Shown: positions 44,489 to 53,343 of the stretch, piece by piece
Layout: each line of letters begins with the position of its first letter
Numbering within the stretch: position 1 is the first letter of the stretch
Notes under the pieces: model-generated
Told to the model about the DNA's origin: nothing
What the model saw: only the letters and a program-made list of their open reading frames with translations
Databases searched by the model: none
Made by a program: the position numbers and the translations under genes
Origin: Mucilaginibacter defluvii
GTDB lineage: Bacteria; Bacteroidota; Bacteroidia; Sphingobacteriales; Sphingobacteriaceae
NCBI RefSeq assembly: GCF_039543225.1
Contig: NZ_BAABJI010000002.1
Location: 1,736,001 to 1,800,000 of the forward strand
Direction of reading: 5' to 3'
Length of the DNA stretch: 64,000 nt

Positions 44489-46150
44489 TTAATTTGGATA
44501 GCCCGGATTTTGTTTCAGGTTTCTGTTTAACGCAATTTGTTGCTGTGGTATAGCATACAGCTTTCTAAAATCCTGACTTGGTTGATGATCCCACCAGCTA
44601 CCGGTGGTAAATTTACCAAAACGAATCAGGTCATCTCTACGGAAACCTTCGAATATAAATTCGCGCCCGCGCTCATTCAATAACTCATCCATTGTTAAGG
44701 TAGCCGTTGTATAAGCGTGGTTAGCCCAATCAGCACTACTATAAGCGCGTTTTTTGCTATCATTTATTAATTGTACCGCTTCAGCGTTCGCAGCGCCTCC
44801 GTTTTTGCGCATTATGGCTTCTGCCTTAGCAAAGTAAATCCACGATAAGCGGTATAGATGCCAATCGGTACTGTTGTAGTTAGGGTTAGGCAATTCACCT
44901 TTAAAACCTGCAATGTTGTTACCTAATTTGTATTTATTAAAACGCACACCGCTGTTCTCTTCACCATCGCTCATGGTTGATGATGTACCACCCTGGCTGT
45001 TACGGCGAATGTTATCAACAAACACAAGCGGTTTACCGTCATACTCATTACCACCGGTAGCTATAACTGGCTGGCCGTTATCAAAGCGCGTCATTGGCCC
45101 TTCCAGTATCCACTCCTTTTTACGAAGATCTTCATCATCAAACTTCGTGTAGTTACCGGGTACAACAACTACACCATCGTTACCATTACGACTACCACCG
45201 TAGATGAACTGCTGCTGGAAGTGAAAGAATTCACCTGTCCACGAAGGCTGGAAATTAGCGCGCTGAAATTCGTAGGCGATAGAAAAAATTGCTTCTTTTG
45301 AAAGATCATTGTTTGGCTTAAAAGCATCTGTAATGTTGGCGTCAAGCGCCATAGCACCGTTAAGGCCACCCGCCTGGTTGTCAATAAGTTTATTTGCTGC
45401 CGCTATACAGTCGTCCCAACGCGGGGTACCGCTCCAAACCTGGGCATTTAAATATAACTCTGTCAACATGGCGTAACCGCCGGCCTGAGACATACGGCCC
45501 AGCATAGTTTTAGATAGCTTAGGCGCCTGATCAATATTATCCTTAATCTCCTTTTCAATAAAATCAAAAACCTCTTTTTGCGAAAGATTGGTCGGATAAT
45601 CGGTTGTAGGGCCATCCGGTACCACTGTTGCCAGCGGGATGTTACCGAACAAATCCATTAGTTTTAAGTAATGATAGGCGCGCAGCAACTTCAACTCGGC
45701 CAGGTAACCGGCTTTTTCCACTTCAGTTAAGCCGATAGCAGGCCCATTTACCTTTTCAATTGATTGTATCGCTATATTACATAGGCCAACGCCCCAGTAC
45801 ATTAACGACCAGGCATTGTTTAACCCTCCTTCATCATTTGTCCAGGTGTGATAATGCAGACGTTTCCATTTACCGCCATCTTCGCCATGACGGCCCTTGG
45901 TTGGCCAGGCTAACTGATCGGCAGAAAGCTCTGAAGGCCTCCACCAACCGTCCTGTCCTGATGGTGTTGCCCACGCGTTAGCATGTGTATACGGCCTTAA
46001 AACCGCTGATATAACCTCATTTTTATTGTTAAAAAAATCGTCGCTCCGGATCTGACTGTAAGCCGTTTCATCAAGCTTTGTACAGGCAGCAGCGCTAAGC
46101 AACACAGTAAGGCATGAAGCCTGCGCCAGTTTTTTGTATAATGTTTTCAT
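44489..46150 (-). CDS. SusD/RagB family outer membrane lipoprotein
   Basis: The 553-residue protein begins with a signal peptide and lipobox (SAAACTKLDE), then the SusD helical fold (LKLLRAYHYLKLMDLFGNIPL, and YRLSWIYFAKAEAIMRKNGG). It ends with the conserved family C-terminal region (ERGREFIFEGFRRDDLIRFG, LNRNLKQNPGY). SusD-like proteins are surface lids that hand nutrients such as glycans or peptides to their SusC partner, encoded 13 bp upstream. The substrate cannot be predicted. Confidence 0.95.
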   Translation of the reverse strand: MKTLYKKLAQASCLTVLLSAAACTKLDETAYSQIRSDDFFNNKNEVISAVLRPYTHANAWATPSGQDGWWRPSELSADQLAWPTKGRHGEDGGKWKRLHYHTWTNDEGGLNNAWSLMYWGVGLCNIAIQSIEKVNGPAIGLTEVEKAGYLAELKLLRAYHYLKLMDLFGNIPLATVVPDGPTTDYPTNLSQKEVFDFIEKEIKDNIDQAPKLSKTMLGRMSQAGGYAMLTELYLNAQVWSGTPRWDDCIAAANKLIDNQAGGLNGAMALDANITDAFKPNNDLSKEAIFSIAYEFQRANFQPSWTGEFFHFQQQFIYGGSRNGNDGVVVVPGNYTKFDDEDLRKKEWILEGPMTRFDNGQPVIATGGNEYDGKPLVFVDNIRRNSQGGTSSTMSDGEENSGVRFNKYKLGNNIAGFKGELPNPNYNSTDWHLYRLSWIYFAKAEAIMRKNGGAANAEAVQLINDSKKRAYSSADWANHAYTTATLTMDELLNERGREFIFEGFRRDDLIRFGKFTTGSWWDHQPSQDFRKLYAIPQQQIALNRNLKQNPGYPN

Positions 46151-46163
46151 GTTTACTTCTTAA

Positions 46164-49100
46164 TTAAAATCCAAAGTTTACACCTAATATGAATGAACGC
46201 GTACTTGGATATGGGCCGCGGGCATCTATACTTGGGCCAGTGCCTGCGTCGCTAACAAAATCCGGGTCATTACCGCTATAGCTGGTAAAGGTTACCAGGT
46301 TTTGGCCGGTTAGGTAGGCACGTAGTGAACGTATTTGCTTTGACTTCAGTTTAAATGTGTAACCAAGCGTTACCTCATCAATTTTTAAATATGACCCATT
46401 TTCAAGGTAATAATCTGAGTACATGTAAGTATCATTGATTTCGGCATATTTTGTAAATGCGTCAGAAAGTAAGTTTGATCCGGTTACTTTATTACCGTAT
46501 GATATAGCTGTAGTATTCAGTATTTTGTAATCAAATTTTCCGCGCATAAATATCCGCATATCAAAACCCTTGTACTTGAATGTGTTAGTTAACGATGCGT
46601 AATATTTAGGTATACCATTACCCAATTTCTGGTAATCAGTTACGTTTTTATCAAATGAGTTGTTGATCTGGTCATTACGTACCTTTTCGCCATTACGATT
46701 GTAAAACAGCCATTTGCCATCTTCAGTAAATCCGGCAAACTTTTTACCCCAGAACTCGCCGATAGCTCCGCCCGCATAAGTACGTATTGCCTGGCCAAGC
46801 GCGCCGTAACCACCAATATCACCAAATGAACGGTAATCAATAGCGAAAATATCATCAGAATATTTGTCCAACTTGTTTCTGGTAGTACTGGCTGTCGCGT
46901 CAATATTCCAGCTAAAATCTTTGTACTTAACTGCCGCAAAACTCAAAGCAAGTTCCACACCTTTTGCAGACATCTGACCGATGTTAGCATAGATTGAACT
47001 ACGTACATATGGTGGCTGAGGCGTGGTATAAGTGTCTAACAAGCCATCTGTCACCCTGTTAAATAAATCCAAGCTACCGCTCAACCTGTTGTTAAATAAG
47101 GTAAAATCAGCACCTATGTTTAACTCTTTTTTACGCTCAAAACGCAGGTAAGGGTTGGGGTTGTTGTTAGGACCGTAAGTTTCGCGGTACTGCCCGTCAG
47201 GATAAAGGTATACGCCACCTGTACCTAAGTAAACGTCGCTGGTATACCTGTTAACACCCGAGTTACCCGTTTGGCCATAACCAGCTCTAAGCTTTAAGTA
47301 ATTTACAAACTTTACGTTCTCCATAAAACTTTCCTGGCTGATTGCCCAGCCTGCAGAAACCGCAGGAAAATTTCCCCATTTGTTAAGCCTGCCGAATTTG
47401 GTTGAGCCTTCCCGGCGAAGTATGAATTGCAATAAGTATTTATCCTTATAAGAGTAATTCACCCTGCCAAAAAATGCGATAAGTTTATCAGATTCTTTGT
47501 TGCTCGACATCCCTGCTTTGCCCGCCGCTAACTGATTACCGGCCCCAAGGTTATTCTCCTCGAAGTTGTCATTCAGGAAACCATAGTTAAACGCGCTGAA
47601 GTTTTCGGTTTGATTATAACGATAGCTATAACCCGCAACACCTTTTAGGCTATGATCGCCGAATGACCGCGTATAATTAATAGTAGGCTCAAAAGCTAAG
47701 TTTTGCTCCAAAAAGGTTGAACGCTGCGCATAACCACCGTTTTTAAAAACATCATTTTCCAATGAGAATTCGCTGGCCAGGGTTCTGTAAATACCATCAA
47801 CATAGCTATTGCGCTGGTAAGAAATAAACGCGGCGCCCGTTAAACCTTTAATAAATTCAAACTCGGCTTTAGCATCGGCTGAAGTGGTTTGTTGCTGACG
47901 CTTGTTTGTTTCCTGGCTCAACCGTGCCAATTGGTTTGTACTTGTGTTCTCAAAGTACCAAGTTCCGTCAGGATTATAGTTTGATAGCGTTGGATTTCTC
48001 ATCAGCTGATCTTCCCATCCGCCGCCGCCAAGTAAATTAGCACGGTTAAAGTTGGTAGCAAGGTTAACCTGCGTATTTAAACGATTGTTAAAACCCTTTT
48101 GGTTTAAACTTAAACGTATGGTATACTCAGTACGGGTGTTTTCTTTCGCGAAGCCGTCCAGGTTTCTGTAATTTAAGCTTGCGCGGTAGTTGCTTTTATC
48201 AGTTCCGCCCTGTAACGCGAGGTTATGATTTTGCGAAAGGTTGCCATGGTTTACCAACTGATCAAAAAAATCATTAGAGTTTCCATAATCCGTACCTTTT
48301 ATCTCTCCCGAAGCAAGCTTTTGCCTAAACTCGTCAGCGTTCAGAAATTTAGGGATACGCGCGAGGTATTCTTTACGCAAGTAACTTGAATAGCTAAATT
48401 GAGGGGGGCCTGCTTTGCCTTTTTTAGTGGTTACCAAAATTACACCTGCACTGGCGTTAGTGCCGTAAATGGCTGCACCTGATCCGTCTTTTAATACGTC
48501 TATCGACTCAATGTCGTCCTGTTGCAACAGATCCAGGTTACCGCCCGGAATACCGTCAATAACAATAAGCGGTGTTTGCGGAGCGTTTATAGAGGTAACT
48601 CCACGTAGCTGTATATTTACGCCTGAGTTAGGGTTAGAGCCGCCTGCACGGGTAATTTGCAAACCGGCAATTTTACCCTGTACAAGATCGAGCGCATTGC
48701 GCGAACCGCTTTGCCTGAAGTCAGAGCTGTCAGCATGCCCGGTAGCCGAGGTAATCTCGCCCTTCTTTTGCGCGCCGTAACCTACTACTACTACGGTGTT
48801 CAGGCCGCGAGATTCTTCAATCAGGGTTACACTCAAATTGTTTTGTGCACCCACAGGTACATCTTTTGAGGTAAAACCGATTGATGAGACTGTAAGAACG
48901 GCATTGTCTCCCGGCACGCTGATGGTAAATTTACCATTCATGTCAGACGCGACAGCGGTTGTGGTGCCCTTAATTTTTACTGTTGCACCGGGTAACGGCA
49001 GCTTTTGTTTATCAACAACAGTACCGGTTACCTGTTTTTGCGCAAACGCCGGTAACGATAAAATGCTGCTGATAAAGAGTACCAGAAAAAGGGTTAGTTT

Positions 49101-49178
49101 TTTCAGAGGTGGCCCCTGGTTGGTAGTGCAATTTTTTACACGCGGACGCACTTCCGCTCGTTTAAAAATGGCTTTCAT
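46164..49178 (-). CDS. SusC/RagA family TonB-linked outer membrane transporter
   Basis: The 1004-residue protein has an N-terminal signal region after a charged 24-residue leader. A carboxypeptidase-regulatory-like domain follows (KQVTGTVVDKQKLPLPGATV), then a TonB plug (VVVGYGAQKKGEITSA, IQLRGVTSINAPQTPLIVID) and a 22-strand barrel ending SFILGVNFGF. It imports a nutrient energised by TonB. It pairs with the SusD gene 13 bp downstream. No FecI/FecR or hybrid two-component regulator and no glycoside hydrolase lies next to it; the only neighbour upstream is a divergent SGNH esterase. Confidence 0.96.
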   Translation of the reverse strand: MKAIFKRAEVRPRVKNCTTNQGPPLKKLTLFLVLFISSILSLPAFAQKQVTGTVVDKQKLPLPGATVKIKGTTTAVASDMNGKFTISVPGDNAVLTVSSIGFTSKDVPVGAQNNLSVTLIEESRGLNTVVVVGYGAQKKGEITSATGHADSSDFRQSGSRNALDLVQGKIAGLQITRAGGSNPNSGVNIQLRGVTSINAPQTPLIVIDGIPGGNLDLLQQDDIESIDVLKDGSGAAIYGTNASAGVILVTTKKGKAGPPQFSYSSYLRKEYLARIPKFLNADEFRQKLASGEIKGTDYGNSNDFFDQLVNHGNLSQNHNLALQGGTDKSNYRASLNYRNLDGFAKENTRTEYTIRLSLNQKGFNNRLNTQVNLATNFNRANLLGGGGWEDQLMRNPTLSNYNPDGTWYFENTSTNQLARLSQETNKRQQQTTSADAKAEFEFIKGLTGAAFISYQRNSYVDGIYRTLASEFSLENDVFKNGGYAQRSTFLEQNLAFEPTINYTRSFGDHSLKGVAGYSYRYNQTENFSAFNYGFLNDNFEENNLGAGNQLAAGKAGMSSNKESDKLIAFFGRVNYSYKDKYLLQFILRREGSTKFGRLNKWGNFPAVSAGWAISQESFMENVKFVNYLKLRAGYGQTGNSGVNRYTSDVYLGTGGVYLYPDGQYRETYGPNNNPNPYLRFERKKELNIGADFTLFNNRLSGSLDLFNRVTDGLLDTYTTPQPPYVRSSIYANIGQMSAKGVELALSFAAVKYKDFSWNIDATASTTRNKLDKYSDDIFAIDYRSFGDIGGYGALGQAIRTYAGGAIGEFWGKKFAGFTEDGKWLFYNRNGEKVRNDQINNSFDKNVTDYQKLGNGIPKYYASLTNTFKYKGFDMRIFMRGKFDYKILNTTAISYGNKVTGSNLLSDAFTKYAEINDTYMYSDYYLENGSYLKIDEVTLGYTFKLKSKQIRSLRAYLTGQNLVTFTSYSGNDPDFVSDAGTGPSIDARGPYPSTRSFILGVNFGF

Positions 49179-49607
49179 AAAATAAATTTACAAGGTAATA
49201 TTGCGCATGCCCTGTGGTGAACATGCCAAAGTATAGCTTAAATCGGCTCTAACCTAAAGCATTATTTTTTTAAGTACAACTTTATTATATTTCAACAATT
49301 AGAAAATGCTCAACAAATTCTCTGTAAAACATTTTTTTGTTGGTAAACCGATTTATTTACAGATAAATACACATATTGTAAAAATAAGGTTACAATTAAA
49401 ACCTTTTATCAACTGAGATTAATTTCAGATAATAATAACTATTAATTAACAACTTGATGTTTAAAATTTTAACCGGTATATGATATTTTCAGCCGATTAA
49501 ATCCGAAGGAAAAGAAAAAATTTGCGCAGCCCGCATTTACAGTCATCGTAGATGTATTTGAAATACTTGGCGACAATTATTATATTTAAGAACATAAATT
49601 TTCAATC
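49179..49607. other. Divergent intergenic region between SusC and SGNH genes
   Basis: These 429 bp are very AT-rich, with several short A/T tracts and a TGTATTTG box at 49553-49560 (7 of 8 matches to the -7 consensus) upstream of the SGNH gene. No open frame, tRNA or repeat was recognised. It must hold the promoters of both divergent transcripts, and possibly regulator sites, but no operator could be defined. Confidence 0.5.
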
Positions 49608-50270
49608 ATGATCAAGTGGTGCTTTATTGCATTGTTACTGGCTTTAACATCTTGTCGTAAAACAAATCAGATTACGGTTATTAACCAGGGCATTGGCGGC
49701 AATAAAGCAAGCGACGTTGTGATACGTATTGATACGGCGCTACAATCGAACCCCGATCTGGCTATTGTTATGATAGGCACTAATGATGTTTCGAGGCAGG
49801 TTGCTTACAAAAAGTTTGCAGATAACCTTAGCATTGTTATAAACAGGATAAAAAAATCAGGCGCAAAAGTATTGTTGATGAGCCCGCCACCCAGAGGAAC
49901 CGAAGTGATTGGCTTGCCTGATAATTTTAAGAACGGCCGAACCGATACGATCACCTCAATAATTGATTCGCTTGGTAAAAAGCTCAATTGTTATTATTTA
50001 AACATTAACCAGGCATTTAAAGACGCGGGAACACCCAGCGCCGATAAATCAAGTATGCTTTATAATAGTGCCAACAATCCCGGCAAGCCTGATGGCATAC
50101 ACCTTACTGTTGATGGCCGGCAATTTATTGCCGCTAAGGTTAACCGCTTTATTCAGGATAATTTACCTAAGGGAAGCTATAGTGTAGTGGTTTGCATTGG
50201 CGACAGCCTTACGGCGGGCGGCTCAGCGTCCTATCCGGCATATCTGCGAATATTACTGAACGCGCAATAA
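49608..50270 (+). CDS. SGNH/GDSL hydrolase lipoprotein with circularly permuted motif order
   Basis: A signal peptide with lipobox (ALTSC, Cys16) is followed directly by SGNH block II (NQGIGGNKASD, 26-36), block III (MIGTND, 55-60), and block V (PDGIH, Asp162/His165). Only at the very end comes block I with the nucleophile: VVVCIGDSLTAGG, Ser200 in 220 residues. Normally block I is first. The C-terminal segment SYPAYLRILLNAQ would lead naturally into ITVINQGIGG at the N terminus, so the domain looks like a complete circular permutant, not a truncation. It likely acts as a carbohydrate or lipid esterase on the cell surface or in the periplasm. The gene is divergent from susC. Confidence 0.85.
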   Translation: MIKWCFIALLLALTSCRKTNQITVINQGIGGNKASDVVIRIDTALQSNPDLAIVMIGTNDVSRQVAYKKFADNLSIVINRIKKSGAKVLLMSPPPRGTEVIGLPDNFKNGRTDTITSIIDSLGKKLNCYYLNINQAFKDAGTPSADKSSMLYNSANNPGKPDGIHLTVDGRQFIAAKVNRFIQDNLPKGSYSVVVCIGDSLTAGGSASYPAYLRILLNAQ

Positions 50271-50420
50271 TTATTTTGATATAGGTTAAGCTTCCGCTAT
50301 CCGCGCGAAACCGCTTGTGTATTAACATTCTAAATAGCTATAAGGATAATGCAAGCACGAGGGTATTGTTGGAAAACATATTGCATAAACCGCTGTTAGC
50401 CACATAACATTACCCTGATT

Positions 50421-51515
50421 ATGACAAGCAAAAAACTACTTACCCCTTTTTACGAACGCCTTGCGCTGGTACTTATAGGCATTATAGCGCTAAGCTATCT
50501 GATTATTTTGGGTAAAGAAATACTTGACCCGTTGATGTTCGGTTTCTTATTTGCCGTACTGTTACTGCCCGTCGCCAATTTTATGGAGCGCAAGCTCAGG
50601 TTTCCGCGCAGCTTGTCATCATTTGCCGCCATTATTTTATTTGTGGGCTTTATTGGTCTGGTGGGTTACCTGGTTGGTTCGCAAATATCATCTTTAGCGT
50701 CAGACTGGCCTATGCTAAAAACGCAGATCACCCAATCCATAGCCAGCATACAGGGATGGATTGAAACCTCGTTCCATATCAATACTGATAAGCAGATGAA
50801 CTACGTGCACGATACGACACAGAAAATAATGGAGTCGGGTACGGTAGTGTTAGGTACAACATTCGGGGCCGTATCTTCGCTGCTGTTGTTCTACATATTT
50901 ATATTGATATTCACCTTTTTCATCCTGTTTTATCGCCGGTTGCTCTTCCGGTTCGTGGTTCACGTTTTCAGCGAAGATAACTCAGCCGTAGTAACGGATA
51001 TCGTGGAGAACATTCAAGTGATATTACGCCAGTATATTGTGGGCCTGATATTGGAAATGATTGTTGTTGCCGGCATATCCTGCGCCGTGTTCTGGATATT
51101 CAACATTAAATACGCCGTATTACTTGGCATATTGGTGGGGTTGTTTAATATCATCCCATACATTGGCATTTTCACAGCCTTGTTATTGAGCACCATTGTA
51201 ACCTTTGCTACCGGCAGTATTGAACAAACGGTTACCGTAGCCATATCAGTAGTAGGTATACATGCTTTAGATGCCAATATTTTGCTGCCGATTATAGTTG
51301 GCTCAAAAGTGCGGCTCAATGCTTTAATCACCTTTATCGGCATTATCATCGGCGAGTTGATATGGGGCCTTTCAGGCATGTTTTTATCTATACCGGTTAT
51401 AGCCATATTCAAGATAATTTTTGACCGTGTACCAAGCCTTAAACCTTGGGGTTACCTGCTCGGCGGCGATTATGAGTACGACACCCAGGCGCAAAAGGAA
51501 ATGAAAACCGAATAA
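50421..51515 (+). CDS. AI-2E family transporter
   Basis: A 364-residue inner-membrane protein with about eight transmembrane helices and the family segments FGFLFAVLLLPVANFMERK, LVGLFNIIPYIGIF and GSKVRLNALITFIGIIIGE. The family includes TqsA and Na+/H+ antiporter-like exporters, so the transported species is uncertain. It starts after a 150-bp spacer and is followed within 50 bp by a phosphodiesterase-like gene with its own -7 box. Confidence 0.9.
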   Translation: MTSKKLLTPFYERLALVLIGIIALSYLIILGKEILDPLMFGFLFAVLLLPVANFMERKLRFPRSLSSFAAIILFVGFIGLVGYLVGSQISSLASDWPMLKTQITQSIASIQGWIETSFHINTDKQMNYVHDTTQKIMESGTVVLGTTFGAVSSLLLFYIFILIFTFFILFYRRLLFRFVVHVFSEDNSAVVTDIVENIQVILRQYIVGLILEMIVVAGISCAVFWIFNIKYAVLLGILVGLFNIIPYIGIFTALLLSTIVTFATGSIEQTVTVAISVVGIHALDANILLPIIVGSKVRLNALITFIGIIIGELIWGLSGMFLSIPVIAIFKIIFDRVPSLKPWGYLLGGDYEYDTQAQKEMKTE

Positions 51516-51534
51516 ATTTTTGCAAGCTTTGATG

Positions 51535-51542
51535 TAGTTTTG
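51535..51542 (+). promoter_or_regulatory. -7 promoter box before the class II phosphodiesterase-like gene
   Basis: TAGTTTTG is an exact TAnnTTTG match 18 bp upstream of the ATG at 51561. It includes the TTG at 51540 that would otherwise look like a start codon. No well-spaced -33 was found. Confidence 0.5.
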
Positions 51543-51560
51543 CGCATCAACATTAAGGTT

Positions 51561-52517
51561 ATGCCGTTTAAATTTTCAAGGTTATTGGTTTTATGTTTAT
51601 CGCTGGCGTTATCTGCCGGGGCGCAAACAAAAAAATCTGCTTTTTATATAGTGCCTTTAGGCATAAAGGGCGGTATTGACGAAAGTAACCTTTCGGCTTA
51701 TATGGTTGGCGCTACCGGCAGCAACGGTTACATCTGCTTAGATGCAGGTACACTTCACTATGGTATCGAAAAAGCCATCGGCAAACATACTTTTAAAGTA
51801 TCCGCCGAAAAGGTATTGAAGCAATACATTAAGGGGTATTTCATATCGCACGCGCACCTGGACCATGTTTCAGGATTGATCATTAATTCGCCCGAAGACA
51901 GCACCAAAAACATTTATGGATTGGCATCATGTCTTGAAACACTTAAAACACACTACTTTACCTGGGAAAGCTGGGCTAACTTTACTGATGAAGGCCAAAA
52001 GCCACAGTTAAAAAAATACAGTTATAAACCCATGGAACCTAAAAAGCCGGTAACCGTTGATGGCACCGGGCTTACAGTGCAGGTATTCCCGCTGAGCCAT
52101 TCAAATTTAACAGGGGCCGCCTATCTTGTAAAAAGCAACGATGCTTACCTGCTTTACCTGGGCGATACCGGCCCTGATGAAGTTGAGAAAAGCACACGGT
52201 TGCGCGAACTATGGCAGGCCGTTGCACCATTGATCAATAAAGAGCAGTTAAAGGCTATCATGATCGAAGTATCATACCCGAATGAACAGCCGGACAAAAG
52301 CCTGTTCGGCCACCTCACCCCTAACTGGCTGATGAAGGAAATGAGCGTGCTGGAGAGCTACACCGGTACCGGCAAACTCAAAAACTTTAACCTGATAGTA
52401 ACCCACGTAAAGCCGCCAGAGAAAAACATCAGGAAATTAATGCAGCAACTCAAACAACAAAATTCATTTGGCCTGAACCTGATCTTTCCGCAACAGGGCA
52501 AAGCTATCCGCCTCTGA
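51561..52517 (+). CDS. Metallo-beta-lactamase fold, class II cyclic-nucleotide phosphodiesterase-like
   Basis: After a signal peptide (ending SAGAQ), the metal-binding motif SHAHLDHVSGLII (His-x-His-x-Asp-His, about 96-108) and LLYLGDTGPD match the class II cyclic-nucleotide phosphodiesterase group (CpdP/PDE1 type) of the beta-lactamase fold. These enzymes hydrolyse cAMP or cGMP. The signal peptide places it in the periplasm. I chose ATG 51561 because the upstream TTG is inside a promoter box. A generic MBL hydrolase remains possible. Confidence 0.82.
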   Translation: MPFKFSRLLVLCLSLALSAGAQTKKSAFYIVPLGIKGGIDESNLSAYMVGATGSNGYICLDAGTLHYGIEKAIGKHTFKVSAEKVLKQYIKGYFISHAHLDHVSGLIINSPEDSTKNIYGLASCLETLKTHYFTWESWANFTDEGQKPQLKKYSYKPMEPKKPVTVDGTGLTVQVFPLSHSNLTGAAYLVKSNDAYLLYLGDTGPDEVEKSTRLRELWQAVAPLINKEQLKAIMIEVSYPNEQPDKSLFGHLTPNWLMKEMSVLESYTGTGKLKNFNLIVTHVKPPEKNIRKLMQQLKQQNSFGLNLIFPQQGKAIRL

Positions 52518-53102
52518 TTATTGCGTTTCGAGCAGGTCTATACAGTTATTTGATAACGAAGCTAAGCGTGTTTTTAAATTCGCCAAACCTGCGGTGTCAT
52601 TCAATTTTTTGTAAAGCGATGTTATGCCGTTCAACGTGTCGTCGTTAGGGTCGCAGGCCTGCGCCTTTTCCAGATGTACGATGGCTTTTTTAGCTGAATT
52701 AATATAAGCCCACTTATTGGCGGTTGTCGGGTCGGATTGTTTTTTCTTTTCGGCTTCTTCGGCTTCCTTTAAATAAATATACCCTAAGGCCAAATGCGCC
52801 ACATAAAAATCAGGCATATGCGCCAAAACCCGCTCATAATAAACCTTAGCTTCGGCCGGATGGCGTTCCTCGTAAAGCTTACCTAATATGTTATAATAAT
52901 TAGTACGCGCCTTTGGAGGCAAAGCAACCGTGTCTGCCATAATGTTCTCGGCAATGCGCTCGGCATTGTCTGCATTACCCTCAAACATCGCCATGTTTAA
53001 ATCAAGATACTTATCAAATACAGCGGCAGTATCAACCGTTTGCGCCTGTGCCGAAACAGCACACAATAGTATGGTTATAAAAAATATTGTTTTTTTGAGC
53101 AC
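52518..53102 (-). CDS. Secreted TPR-like protein
   Basis: The signal peptide (ending AQAQ) and about 170 residues of helical repeats, including YYNILGKLYEERHPAEAKVYYERVL and YVAHLALGYIYLKEAE, indicate a short TPR protein in the periplasm. A charged insertion (EAEKKKQSDPTTANKW) separates two repeats. The stop codon abuts the convergent phosphodiesterase-like gene with no gap. Function is unknown. Confidence 0.78.
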   Translation of the reverse strand: MLKKTIFFITILLCAVSAQAQTVDTAAVFDKYLDLNMAMFEGNADNAERIAENIMADTVALPPKARTNYYNILGKLYEERHPAEAKVYYERVLAHMPDFYVAHLALGYIYLKEAEEAEKKKQSDPTTANKWAYINSAKKAIVHLEKAQACDPNDDTLNGITSLYKKLNDTAGLANLKTRLASLSNNCIDLLETQ

Positions 53103-53343
53103 GGTAATACATTAACGGTTTATATTTAAATATAGTGCCATTTACCTGATATCAGCATAGCTAACATTAAACAATTGATAAACATTAGCGAACACCGGGT
53201 GTAACGAAACCGAACGCCCAGCTGCGCTTACACAAGCATAAACAATTGATTATTAGTATTTTATTTACATGGCATACTCTTGGTTATTCCATTTATAGCT
53301 GACCGTCTGATTGAATAATTTAAAACATTTATCAGCCATTATC

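Noticed and set aside
50165..50270. Second, truncated SGNH domain at the end of the SGNH gene
   Set aside because: Only block I is present there while blocks II, III and V occur once at the front, so a permutation explains all parts without a lost second domain; the downstream sequence shows no continuation in other frames.
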